From: Benincasa hispida
Taxonomy: Eukaryota > Streptophyta > Magnoliopsida > Cucurbitales > Cucurbitaceae
Direction: 5' to 3'
Assembly (NCBI RefSeq): GCF_009727055.1
Contig: NC_052350.1
Coordinates: 22,871,099-22,935,098, forward strand
Length of the DNA stretch: 64,000 nucleotides
The translations under genes and the position numbers were made by a program. The notes under the pieces are model-generated. The model saw only the letters and a program-made list of their open reading frames with translations. It had not been told where the DNA came from and did not search any database. Every line of letters starts with the position of its first letter. Position 1 is the first letter of the stretch. Positions 11,613-22,833 of the stretch are shown here, one piece after another.

Positions 11613-12707
11613 AACGAATGGTGGATAATGTGATTAAAGAGTTTAGTTAGTTATTCATGTACCGTTGGAGCTTCAAGCTACAGGTCCATAAGGTCCATTT
11701 GGTAGCTCAATGGATTCAAATTGAGAATAAATTTTTGGGTTAGTTTGAAATGTTCAAATTAACAAGAGGGAGTTTAATTATATATAATATAATTCAATTA
11801 ATTCAATTATATATGATATAATTGATATGATGTATTTGATACATTATTATTTGATTGGAGGAACTAGTATTTGAATATGATTCAAATATAAATTCTATGA
11901 ATAAGATTCATAGTCATTAAATTTAAGATAAATATGATTTATATTAAATGTCACAAAATAGAAAAATAACTATGGTTTATATGTTGCATATGATGCAATA
12001 TTAAAACTATAGGTTATAAATATAATATGATAAGTTAGTTATTGTATTTATTTATAATTTATTAATTATATGATAATTGATATTTCTTTTTCTCAATAAT
12101 CGACCTTAGTGGGTGGTTATACACCGTTATATGGCAACTGTGAGATAAAAGGAAAAATTGTTTTTCAAATCATTCAACGAAATGCTCTATTAGATTTTCG
12201 ATCGAGTGACTAAACGATAGGGATCGAGTTTTACTATACGATAGTACTCCTTTCTAAATGACCGAGTATCGAGTCTATGTGATAGGCTTCCTTCTTCTAC
12301 ACGATACTTCTATCGCTTACTTGATCGTTTCCTCCTTCACTCTAATCCTTCCCTCAATCCAAAATAAGCCAGAACTCACAACTCCTGGATTCTCACACTG
12401 AGAATACCAAGATAATCTTGTGGTGGTGTCCGGTTCTGATCGAGGATCGAGTTTACTCTTTGTTGGTGTTCGAGGGAGATCGAGTTCGAGTTGATCGTTG
12501 CGTTTGAGTTTAATCGAGGCACACTTGAAGAAACGTTCTTCAAAGGTACTGTTTTCTTGATCCTTTGTATTTGATTCGAAGCATGTTGTAATTTATTGTT
12601 TAATGCATAATCTTTTTAGTATGATTGTAAATGTTTGAGTTCTTTCACAATGGAGTTTGAAACGATCCGCTTTCGCTCAAACGTCCTCTATAATTAAAGT
12701 TCCTTCA

Positions 12708-12840
12708 CCTGGGTATAACCTTTTGCTACTAATCTAACCTTGAAGGTTTGCATCTTTCCATCTATACCTCTTTTCCTCTTATAGATCCACTTGCAACTTA
12801 TAGGTTTTACCTTATCAAGTTGGTCTACAATTTCTCAGAC
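12708..12840 (-). pseudogene. Ty1/copia reverse transcriptase scrap
   Basis: On the minus strand the sequence reads as the RT start: VDQLDKVKP, CKWIYKRKRG and [10 protein letters not shown] are recognisable. It ends at 12708, where the plus-strand copia LTR was inserted, and at about 12840, where a LINE-like frame on the other strand begins. This is the oldest layer of the stack. Confidence 0.8.
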
Positions 12841-13080
12841 AGAATTTAGATGGGGTGATCGATGCTCTTACACTTTTTTCTAATTGTAACTTGGTGGTTC
12901 ATATGATTAATCATAAGATTGATCCCTATTCGATAGTTCAATTTGCTATTGAGAGCATTTGACATTTGTCATTTTGTTTACGATCGTGTACATTTTTGTT
13001 CGTGTGTCAAGATTGGAATACAACTACTCATAAGTTGGCTCGACGGATTTTTTCTGCTATTTCTTTTTCACGGTTTTTTT
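12841..13080 (+). pseudogene. LINE-type RNase H domain fragment
   Basis: One frame (from about 12845) gives a degenerate RNase H-like stretch. It has a DALTLF / VVHMINHK segment, then QFAIESI, a stop, and DWNTTTHKLARRIF, which resembles the conserved NxxAHxLA end of plant LINE RNase H domains (the RVT_3 family). There is no start and no upstream RT. The T-run at 13174-13202 is in the wrong orientation to be its poly(A) tail. Confidence 0.5.
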
Positions 13081-13171
13081 GATTTCCTGAATTTGCTAAT
13101 TTATAGTCATAATCATGATGTAAGAAACTTTGTTCTTCTGCCAGAGATTGGTGAAGAGTACGATGTTTCTT

Positions 13172-13173
<2 letters not shown>

Positions 13174-13202
<29 letters not shown>
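13174..13202. repeat. Poly(T) run, 29 bases
   Basis: A homopolymer at the start of an AT-rich gene-free stretch. Read on the minus strand it could be the tail of a retroposed sequence to its right, but none was recognised. Confidence 0.6.
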
Positions 13203-13206
<4 letters not shown>

Positions 13207-15000
13207 AAAAAATGTGATATTAATATTTGAAAATAATATTTATAAAATCAACATGATAATGTTCTCATTTTTCGTTTTTCCAAAAAAAAAAAAACTTAAT
13301 TTTTTATTCTAGTTTCTTAAAAAGAAGTCACAAACATAAACAAATTTGATATTTTATTTTTTTAATTGAAATAAATTTTGTTACACAAAATATTTAAAAC
13401 AAGTATAAAACCCACTATCAAGAGTTTGTAGTATTTAATGCAATTTCAAATCCAAAGTAAAATAAAATGAATAATTATAGTAAAATTTATCCTTCAAATA
13501 TTGTTAAATTTTGATGTGGAATGCCATCTCTCATTTGAATTAATATACTTTAAATCGAGTCGACTTACATGAGTTAGTCTAGATTATACGAATTTGTAAA
13601 TTTTTTAATAGGGATATTCATGAATTGGATCGAGTTACCTTTTAAACTCAACAAATTATTCAGGTTATAAATTTCTTCAACACAAACAGTCTATGAAATA
13701 TTTGGATTGTATTATTGGTTCGAGTTCTTCGGGTCAATTAACCTTTTGATTTTTTTTTCTGTTAGGGAAAGAATTAATCTAGAAATTAATAACAAAATTT
13801 TAATTTATATTATGGAAAACAACGTTCCGAAGACATAAACAAATTATTCTCTTAAGTAGTTCGAGAATAAATAATCTAAAAAACTTATAGATATATGTAT
13901 TATTTAAATTATATGGGTAGAGAGGCTGATTTAAAGAATGCCTGGTAGGATGAATGTGCATTTTTGGGCTTTTTTTTTTAAGTGGAGTCTAATCAACATA
14001 TAATTGACAAAATTTGGTGGCAAAAATCCATTGATGCTTATAAAGATATACTGTAAATTAAGTTTCTATTATGTTCCTTTTTTTAAAAAATTAAATATTA
14101 TATTCCATAGTTGTGTGTCAGTTCACATATCATAGATTTTTTTTTAAATAATGTTATTTTAATGTATATTAACAAAAAATAGGGTAGGATTGAAAATATT
14201 GACAAAAAAAGATTTAATCGTGTACCCGGTACACGATTACGCTTAAATTGTGTACTGATATATGATTAGATCTACAACAATATTCAGTGCAGCACAACTT
14301 ATCAGAGTTGGATTCAATGTGTCACCAAACATTGGTCAACATAGAAAGTATTATTCAACAAACAAGACAACTTAATGTTGTTGATACTGATTGAAAATGT
14401 ATTCGTTGTAAACGACAACGACAGGTGAAGCTAATTTAGAGGCACACGAAGACCTATGTGGGGTAAGGACCAAGGGTCATTTTTAAATTTCATGTAAACT
14501 TATTTTCAAATAAAGAACTAATTATAAATCTTCTTTAGTATCATGACATTTTTTTTCATTGTAGATTAAATATATAATTTAAGTTTAATAATGAAAGAAT
14601 GAAGTCTGTTGTACATCTCTAATTAAAACAAAAATAATTAATCAATCTATTTTTTTAAAAAAAAAAAAGAAAAAAATTGTGGACCCAGTCCACAATTCCC
14701 CTAAATGCTAATAGTGTACCCGTCATGATTTCCCTAAATGCTAATCATGTACCCTGTATACAATTTTTCTACCCTACTTTTGTCCATATTTTCAATTTCC
14801 ACCTATTTTTAAAAATATTTCTCATATATCATATTTTTATCAATAATTTGAAAATACAACATATTTTTTTACTTGATCCAAATTTATTGTAAAATATAAA
14901 TATGTTAAGTATGAAATTGTGAAATTTATAATTTGTAATCTAATATAATGGAATTGGCAGCACGAAAAAAGCGAATTCGAAAATTGTCGAAAGTGAAAAT
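13203..15000. other. AT-rich intergenic DNA with one candidate inverted-repeat element
   Basis: No coding frame with family resemblance was seen. 14190-14800 is bounded by a related inverted pair: ATTGAAAATATTGAC at about 14190 and, on the minus strand, ATTGAAAATATGGAC near 14800. Inside lie palindromes built on GTGTACC/GGTACAC. It may be a degenerate MITE. The rest is simple AT-rich sequence. Confidence 0.45.
14215..14239. repeat. Perfect palindrome, 12-bp arms with one central base
   Basis: The arms are TAATCGTGTACC and GGTACACGATTA, separated by one C. A related shorter palindrome (TTGTGGAC, 3 bases, GTCCACAA) lies near 14677-14695. Both fall inside the candidate inverted-repeat element. 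Confidence 0.8.
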
Positions 15001-15213
15001 GAAATGAAAAAAGAAAAAGAAAAAATTCTCTTTCGTTTTGCTAACACAACTTAATTTTAAAACGATCTCCGCCATGTAAAATCAAAATTCGAAAAATTCA
15101 ATTCAATTCAATGGAAGGCCCTTTATGACGATGATTTTGTTGCTGCCATTTCACTTCTCAGACGCTTTCTCTTCTTCTTCTTCTTCTTCAAATTCCTTCT
15201 GAGAATAATCCCA

Positions 15214-18071
15214 ATGGGGGAAGAATTGCGTAAACGTAACACTGATTGCGTCTATTTCTTGGCTTCACCTCTCACCTGCAAGAAGGTCAGCTCTACTTGC
15301 TTAAATAATCTAACCTCTTCACACAGTTCTTCGTTTTTTATCCCTTAATGTTAGAATTCCTTCTCGATATGCTTCAAAACTGGAGAATTTAGGTTATGAT
15401 TACATTATTTTATCACCACTGTGAAGATCTTGCTCAGCATTTGAAGGGTTTTTAGTTGCATTCTGTCGAAATGCATCGGCATGATTTTCTGTTCGAGTTC
15501 TCTAATTTTACTTGTTAATGTTGAAGAGAAGTGGGATTGGTTTCTATGTTTGAATTTACAGCGCGTCTGTTCAGTTTCTACCCTCCACGATCGTTACATT
15601 TCTCGGTTTTAAAGTGGATTCTGGTTTCCGTATTTATGTTTACATGCTGCATATTGCATTGGGTTTAACCAACTTCTATTTCGTTGCGTGTTTCTTCTAA
15701 CAACAACTGTTTTTCAGGGTTTTGATTGTGAGTATCGGCACAGTGAGATTGCTAGACTGAACCCTAGAGAATGTTACTACTGGCTGGCGGGCAACTGCTT
15801 AAATGCAGCCTGTGGATTTCGGCACCCGGTAAGCTGGTTATCTTTTTGTTAAAATTCCCTTGAACCTGGTTGCAGTCAGTTGTTGCTTCATCCACCTTAG
15901 TTATATATGTTTAGCTATGAAACTTGTTTGGTTAGAACACTTTCTTTGTTCTGTTCTAAGGGTTAAACATTTCTCTGGTGGTTTAATTGGTATCCACGAG
16001 TCTTTAGGTTGAATTTAAGTGCCATTTTGTTGAAATTGTTTTCTGTGTTATGGTATGAGTATGACACTAGTTATGGTGATGCAAATATCTATTAGTTGAA
16101 TGATGGAGATATGTAAATATTTAGTGGAAGTGAGGCAGGAGAATACAGATCCTTACATGAACTTATTAGTTATTAGGCCTTCCAAAGAACCTCCTTGCAT
16201 TCCAATAGATTGTTACAAATGTTATAATATTCTGTTGACGTTGTTCTAGGTGGAGAAAACACTATCGTGCAATCTTTATTTATATTTGAATGGAACTTCA
16301 ATAGCCTACTTACTATCTATCTATTATGGATGCTTTGTCTTTAATTCGATGCTGAATCCTTAATGATTTATTCAGGTTGACAATTGACCTCAACCTGCTA
16401 ATGGTTCTTTTTTATTTTTTGTTTGTATAACAATAACCTTTAATAGTTTTGATATTATCTTCTTCCCTTCGTTGAAACTAACAGTTCTTGATTAACTTTT
16501 GCCTTGTGATTGTTAATTTATGTTGATAGTCTTCCCGGAACTTGATCGTGCTCTCATCATGTAATAATATCGTTTCTAAATAATTTTTTTTTTTCCCTTT
16601 TTCTCCTTAGCCAATGGATGGTCCTGCTGGAAAAGTATTAGAATCTTCTCAATGTTCTGTACCTGTGAACAAGACAAATATTCCCTGCTATTTTTATTTC
16701 AATGGCTACTGCAGTAAAGGTGATACGTGCTCTTTTTTGCATGGCAATGATATTACTTTTGCTGCAAGGTCTACAAAGACAGGATTTCCTAGTGCAAACA
16801 CATCTTCCTTTGAAGATAAAACAGCTTCAGCAAACAAAAAAGGACTAGCCTCTACAGATGCAGATGCATTTTGTCCTCCATCCAAAAATGTAGGCGGTCC
16901 AACAATTAATGTGACATTGCAATGCGAAAGTCTCCATCAACCTTCTGCTGAAAATGTCTCACATCAAAGTCAAAGTGCCTCAACAAAGATCTCATTGCCT
17001 GAGTGTGAAAAAGTGGCTGTTGATGAGCCTGTTTCCTCACCTCCACCTGAAGAATCTAATGATAGTAGACCAGCTGTACATGTTGCTGCAGATCAAAGTT
17101 ATGAGGAGCTAATGACGGACAGTACTGAGGAAGAAAACCTCTGGGAGTCATCCCCTGGCTTTGATGTTGTTGTAGGCGATGGATCAGAAAATTTGGATAG
17201 TGACAATGATCCAGAGTACGTCCTTTCAACTAATCAGGAGCGAAGAGAACTGGATACCGAATTATGCAGGGACAGCTTTGAAGACCCTATTGCATATGAG
17301 CCCATGCATTCTGATTTAGAACTTCTTTATGAGCGTGAGATGCATTCATATGATGATTTAGAGAGTGAACCTGTCCTTTACAAAGACAGAAACATAATCA
17401 GCTGCTCGAGAGGGAAATTGATAGAGTCCATGTTTTCTCGAAAGAGAAAGCTCGCACTCATGGATCTGGATTCAGAAGAATGGAATTGTGCTGATCGTCG
17501 AAGTCATCTGCTGAGAGACAATGTTCCTGGTAATCGTTCAATTATTGGTTTATCAAGGAGAAGAAACGATTTGTCTTTTCGAATTAGTAGAAACTTTCCG
17601 AAACCTTGGATGCATGGTTTATATCCACCCCCTGGAAGAAGACTGGCGTTACAGGTCAGGAAGATTTCTAGAGGAACATTTTCAGAAAGTTTAACTTTTT
17701 CAAACAGTTGTACTCGATATGAATCTTTAAGGCACTCAAGACAATACACGCCCTGCAGGCATTACGACGGATACAGACTGGCCAGACGACAACAACCATT
17801 TCTCAACATGTCAAGAAAACCCTACTTAAGGGAACCTGTTATAAGGGATCATAGATACAATCCGAAGGCTGTTTCATTTAAAGGACCAAAGACCCTTTCT
17901 CAGATCAAAGAAGAGAAGAGAAAAGTACAAGAAAATGGAGGATTCTCCAGGGAAAAATGTCGTTCGGTCGGATTTGCATCATCCTCAGCTGACTTCAGAG
18001 GGCCAAAACCTTTGAGTGATATCCTGAAAGACAAAAGGAAGGTGGAGCTCATGAAGGAAATCAAAACTTAG
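15214..18071 (+). CDS. CCCH-type zinc-finger protein with three fingers, 547 residues
   Basis: Three coding exons: 15214-15285, 15718-15828 and 16611-18071, each junction GT-AG and in frame. The start ATG opens MGEELRKRN and precedes finger 1; stop TAG is at 18069-18071. The fingers are C12-X9-C-X5-C-X3-H32, C43-X7-C-X4-C-X3-H60 and C87-X7-C-X5-C-X3-H105. An acidic serine-rich middle (around residues 220-300) is followed by an arginine-rich part and two copies of a GPK-LS-I-K-KRK motif (485-500 and 524-539). The arrangement matches the plant C3H17-like group related to animal ZC3H11A, whose members bind RNA and are linked to mRNA export. The family is recognised by eye and the role here is inferred. 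The leader at about 15150-15213 is rich in TCTTC. A short upstream ATG frame at 15111 may be untranscribed. No damage is seen. Confidence 0.88.
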
Positions 18072-18480
18072 GTAATAAACTGGCATAATGGTAGTAGTTA
18101 ATTTTTGCAAATCTATCATATGCTAACTGTGAATTGTCAAAAAAGAAATTAGATACTGTCACTGGTTGCTGGTAGTGTAGGGGCCAGAAATCATATCTTG
18201 TTTTAGTTAGTGGTAGCTGAACCAGAAGCTTAACTTGATAGGGTCTCCCTCATGTGTTGTGGACCCTCAATGACTTCGTCATTCTTTATCAGGTCTTCAA
18301 TCAGTATGAGTATATGCATCCGATCCTTAAAACTTCCATATTGAGTTCACTAGCAAATCGATTTAAACAATTTGCTGATAGTACTTTTAGATTGTAGTAC
18401 ATAGTCAAGTAATGTAATATGGTTTGTCTATATATATAATCTGAAGCCTATATACTTGATTAGAATTTTAATACCATGAT
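18072..18480 (+). other. Likely 3' untranslated region of the CCCH gene
   Basis: No coding frame follows the stop. The sequence is moderately AT-rich with several AATAAT/TATATA-like stretches near 18410-18480 that could serve as plant polyadenylation signals. The exact end cannot be placed from sequence alone. Confidence 0.4.
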
Positions 18481-19592
18481 TTAATATACTATGTTGGTGG
18501 TTTGGCTATTATAAAGTTGAACCTGTTTGCTTTGTATCCTTTTACTAGCTCGAACCTGTTTAATAATGATTTTGTTTTTTGAAATTTATGCAAGTTGCTT
18601 CATATTTTCTTTACTATCATTTTCCCATTGCTAACCACATTTGAGTTATTAGTCCAATTCCAAAAACAAAACAAAAAATTGTAAAAACTACTTATTATAT
18701 TATATCTTTTATTTTAGTTTTTCAAAATTTGATTTTGAAGACGTTTTTAGAAATAGATATCAAACCAAGGAAACTTGTGAAAATAGTGTTTGTAAAGCTT
18801 TAAGTTTAAATGATCAAGACAGAAAAAATCAATTGATTATTAAATATGGCCTAAGAAATTATAGATTAAGATGTTAAAACTTTTTATTTTACCATCAAGT
18901 ATCAATAATTCTCAAATGGATTTCTTAGGGAAAAAAAGGGTTAAATTTTGGGTTAAAAATAATGTTTTGGTTTCTGTACTTTGAAACTGGTTATACCTTT
19001 GTTATTATGGTTTCAAGTGTCAAAATTTACTTCTCATACTTCCAAAAAGTTTTAAAATTAGCCTCTATACCCACCTATTTCTCTATAAATTTTGGATATA
19101 TTTTTCACATTGTGCATTACATTGAATGAAAACTAATAATACTAGTTTAGAAACTTAAAAGATAAAAATAAAATTCAAACTAACTATGAGGACCTTTTAA
19201 ATTAGGACAAATATCAATTTATACCCCTAAACTTTGGGAGTTGTATCGATTAAAACCTTAAACTATAAATTATATCAATTTAAACCTTAAACTTCCACGT
19301 GTGTATTCATTTACTCCTAGATTTTGTATTTAGTAAATTAAACTCTTAAATTTTCATAAGCAAATCAATTTAGACATTTCATTATGATTATTTTTTAAAA
19401 TCATCTATGCATTGATTCTTAAACGTGTAGACTTCTTCAAATATTAGTTTTACAAAATTGACGATTAGAGTAAATGCATGGACAATTCTCAAAGAAAATT
19501 ATGACTAAGAGTCTAAATTGACTTCGAGGTTAATAGTACAAGTATTATGTGAGTTGAATTATGCTCATTTTGACATTTTGACATTTTAACAT

Positions 19593-19597
<5 letters not shown>
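18481..19597. other. AT-rich intergenic DNA
   Basis: No gene was seen. 19200-19350 contains diffuse repeats of the kind TTTAAACCTTAAACT, common in plant intergenic DNA. A tRNA-like scrap is listed separately at 19505-19570. Confidence 0.5.
19505..19570 (-). repeat. Degenerate tRNA-like (SINE-like) scrap
   Basis: On the minus strand this reads ATGAGCATAATTCAACTCAC, then a stretch ending CTATTAACCTCGAAGTCAA. It parallels the better preserved copy at 26645-26760 (GAGCGTAGCTCAACTGAC ... ATCGACTTCGAGGT). The 3' half with the B box is missing. Confidence 0.4.
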
Positions 19598-19654
<57 letters not shown>

Positions 19655-20660
19655 TAATACAAAGAAAGCAAAACTAATAGGATATCAAATTACAAGACAC
19701 CGCAGAATCGATCCATGGGGAGTGGTCTTCAAGCCAAATATTAAAGGCTTTGGTTTGTCATGCATTACATGTTAGAATGTGAGCAATGATATTACATGTT
19801 CTTCAACAAAAAGAGAAGCCTGAAACAATGCCCCCTTGATGAAAAGCTCTAATGTCATCAACAAATTTTTGGACTTTATTGTTGAAACAATCCCAACCTT
19901 CAAGTAAGTTCCAAAGAATCATCAAATCTGTTTCAACCTAAAAAGGATAAATCTCAGCTCTATCCAAGAGAGCAGCAGCCTTGACAAGCTCAATAGTATT
20001 GATGAACTTTAGAATCTTTTGCGTAGATATCAAAGGTTCAACAATTAGCATTACGAACAATGGCTCTAAAGCTCACCTCTCCCATGGTGAAGGAAGTATC
20101 AAAGTTAAGCTTATATGAGTTACTATCTGAGAGCCTCTAACAATTGATGTGAACATCATCAATAATTGAAAGAGAGGGCATTTGGAACTGAGACAAACTC
20201 AAACTTCTCTGAGTAGCATGCTTATCCATTTTCTCAACAAACTTTAGATAGGGTCAACAGCCTTTTCTTGGCTATTTCAAAAGTTATGTTGGTACCAGAT
20301 GGTAGCAACAGCCAATGCGAAGATCTGCATTTCCATCAAACTTCAAGCCTTTGAGACTCTATAAAAAAGAGAAGCAAAATTAGCCTATTTTGTGTTCATA
20401 TATGAAAGCACAAGGAACCAACTTCTCCAAAATTTCCTTATTTGTTTATAATTCCATATAACATGAAGGTCTGTTTCAAGAGCATTTTTGTAGAGAGGGC
20501 AATAGTTTGAATCACAATTTTTCTTGTGACTAAGATTTGCCCTAGTAGGAAAAAGAGCTCCAATACAAACATGCCTAATATGAACTGACCTTGGCATAAA
20601 AGAAAAAAAATTGTTTTTGAAAGGACATTTATATTCCACAGTATACATCACATATCTCTA
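19598..20660 (-). pseudogene. 5'-truncated LINE: zinc-binding RT domain, RNase H and poly(A) tail
   Basis: On the minus strand the first part (20651-20385) reads as the zf-RVT domain: PTRANLS, CPLYKNALETDLHVIWN. It is followed by RNase H remnants: KLNFDTSF, AALLDRAEIYPF, VETDLMILWNLLEGWDCF, CNIIAHIL, FNIWLEDHSPWID. The element ends in a 56-base poly(A), seen as poly(T) at 19598-19653 on the plus strand. Many stops and frameshifts make it dead. The left end is cut within the ORF2 C-terminus, typical of abortive target-primed reverse transcription. No target-site duplication could be matched by eye. Confidence 0.8.
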
Positions 20661-21655
20661 CTTTAATGCTTCGTTGATGTAACAGCCGTGCACAAGATCT
20701 TCAGTTAACTTGTATCAACTTTTAACAAAGAATAGTCCTATCCGATCATAGTACCATAAAAAAGTGATCTATAGAAGGAGTGTGAGAAAAAAAAGTACAC
20801 AGGATTAACTTTCATCTTATCCTACCACTTTGTAAGATAGAAATTTTTATCTTTAACAAATTTATCGAAAGTAAACTTTCATATATATATATAAATCTCA
20901 CATTTGATGATTGTATTCTTTTTTTTCCTTCCAAATTTTGTGTGAATGGAAGAAAACGAACTTAACCAATCCAACCAAAATCAAATTGAAAGAATACCAT
21001 TGCTAAATGTCCTTTCTCCTAGACCCCCACATGTTTGAATCTAATGAAAAAGGGAATCAAAGAACAACATCCATTTTTTGTACTTGTATTCCCACCAGAG
21101 ATGGAAATTGATGGTGGCTGACTTGGTCAACTCAGTTTTATGTGGGTTCCATGACTTTGATTCCATTTTCCCATATGAGACATTTATTTTTGTTAAAATA
21201 AAAATAAAAATAAAAAATAACTTTCAGCCCCTTAATTTGTATGGTGAGAACAGTTTGTGTTGCAATTGCAACTATTTAATTTATATAATTTTTAATGGAA
21301 AAAACATAAAGTGCTATGAGCTGCATCCAACAAAAAAATTGACACTTGTCAATTTTATTTTTAAAAATTATTAAAATGATGATTTTTTAAATAGAAGATG
21401 GGAAGTGTGATACTTACGTACAGTCTAAGCTGCACATAAGTATTGCTCTTTTTTAATTTTGTAACCATATTATTTATGTAGGTATATGACAACTTAATCT
21501 TTATGGTTTCAAATTTGTGACAGTTTAATCATTATAGTTAAAAATTTTCATCAAAATTAAATTTCAGTTTTTATTATTTAACGGTTTAGCCTTTGTAGCT
21601 TATGTAATATTATCGACAAACAAAGAATCTAGAAAACATAAAATATAGAAGATCG
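20661..21655. other. Intergenic DNA, nothing recognised
   Basis: A 98-codon open frame at 21078-21374 has no recognisable motif and ends in low-complexity lysine/isoleucine codons, so it is not called as a gene. The rest is AT-rich. Confidence 0.45.
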
Positions 21656-21660
21656 ACATG

Positions 21661-21713
21661 CAAACACTTCGCCTGGGGAGTACGGTTGCAAGACCGAATC
21701 TCGAAAGAATTGA
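21661..21713 (+). pseudogene. rrn18: Mitochondrial small-subunit rRNA (rrn18) scrap
   Basis: CGCCTGGGGAGTACGG, then a GCAAGACCGAA-like continuation and AAAGAATTGA, match a highly conserved part of bacterial-type small-subunit rRNA. The AAACACT lead-in and ACGGTTGCAAGACCG fit the plant mitochondrial gene better than the plastid one, as far as I can judge from memory. About 50 bp only, with several changes. It abuts plastid-like rpl16 sequence, so both probably came through one organellar or mixed insertion. Confidence 0.6.
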
Positions 21714-21810
21714 GGAGGCTGCACAAGCTATAGCTAGAAAAGCTATTTCAATAGCAGCATCCAAACTGTCTATACGAACCTAATTCATTACTTTAGGATA
21801 AATAAAATCT
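21714..21810 (+). pseudogene. rpl16: Plastid rpl16 3'-end scrap
   Basis: One frame gives IARKAISIAASKL, then IRT, and a stop in place of the usual continuation. The DNA then carries on as AATTCATTACTTTAGGATAA. This matches the C-terminal end of plastid ribosomal protein L16. A stop is created within the last residues, so it is non-functional. DNA from about 21811 to 22200 is less AT-rich than its surroundings and may be from the same insertion, but I could not assign it. Confidence 0.6.
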
Positions 21811-22200
21811 CTATCCTTCGCTTTATCGGGCGTGTGAGAGCGTGAAGAATGACATTAAGCCAATAAGCCAGTCCATCCTTGTCTCCGTGATGGAAAAAGC
21901 GGCATCGTTGTCTTTGGCTCAAGCCTAAAAAAGGTACATACCGAATTTCAACAAAATAAATGGGATTCTTCATTAAATTCCCTCTGTGTACGTTCTTAAA
22001 GAAACGGAATTTCAAGGCTATCCATTAATGATTGGAAGATAAGCCTTGAGCAGTCAGACCAATTACGATCGATTCGCTAAACATTCGACAATTCCAGATG
22101 AGTTGCCAACCTTTTCTGAAACATTTCTGATTGTTTTAGTAGACGGAGACGATGACTTTCTGGATGTAGATGATGATATCTATACATGTGGATCTTATAT
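21811..22200. other. Unassigned, possibly organelle-derived segment
   Basis: The base composition differs from the AT-rich flanks. A minus-strand frame (22015-21788, 75 codons) contains GLSQRQRCRFFHHGDKDGLA, and a plus-strand frame at about 22065-22190 reads FAKHSTIPDELPTFSETFL. Neither was recognised. Position next to rrn18 and rpl16 scraps suggests organellar origin; this is inference. Confidence 0.35.
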
Positions 22201-22833
22201 ATATCACACAATGAAGTGTTGAAATCCGTGGGTCAAGTTCCACATTCGATTACGATGAGCTATCATATATCAAAATTTCTACCGTTAATGCTTAGAGCTA
22301 AACCCTAGAGTCATAATCGTAAATAATCATAATTAATTAAGTATGCTAAATACAAATCCAATGTACTAATTATTCTAAATGCTTGATAACAGATTTAAGA
22401 TATTTCAATATATACATATTGAGTCTCTAATTAATTTATTCATATATCTATATAAAAAGTACTATTGAATCTAAATAATAATTTCAAGATAAAGATTAAA
22501 ATATAGAGACCAAATTATTAAAAATTAAAAATACATAGATTAAATTGTTATAAATCAAAATTTAGAGATTAATTTGTTATTTACCTAAAAATTTAGGAAC
22601 AAGAGTGGTTAAAAAATTGAATTGGCAATAAAATTTGCTATTTTTAACCATACACACAGATAGATACCTTTTAAATATACCCTTTTCCCAAATTACATCT
22701 TTTTCTGTTTTATAAACCAAAACAAAGACCAACAGAAAAACATAAGAAAAGAAAATAAAAAGGAAAAAAAACACCCAAAGGGCCATATTCTTCTATTATT
22801 TCTTCTTATTGGATCTCAGGTTTTAGAATAACC
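22201..22833. other. AT-rich upstream region of the small conserved gene
   Basis: No gene was seen. It contains AT-rich intergenic repeats up to about 22760, then ATTCTTCTATTATTTCTTCT, which could be a leader of the gene at 22834. The start context AACCATGGCC is strong for a plant. Confidence 0.45.

Larger units (their letters stand above)
8691..12707 (+). mobile_element. 3' LTR of the copia element, split by a nested insertion
   Basis: The LTR starts TATTGGGGTTGCC (the usual TG is mutated to TA), runs to 9660, is interrupted by 9661-11612, resumes at 11618 and ends TTCCTTCA at 12707. The break joins cleanly at the duplicated AACGA. Immediately downstream is a minus-strand copia RT scrap, so this element had itself jumped into another copia element. 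Net LTR length is about 2.06 kb. Confidence 0.82.

Noticed and set aside
13174..13202. Poly(A) tail of the LINE scrap at 12841
   Set aside because: The run is T on the same strand as the coding frame, the wrong orientation.
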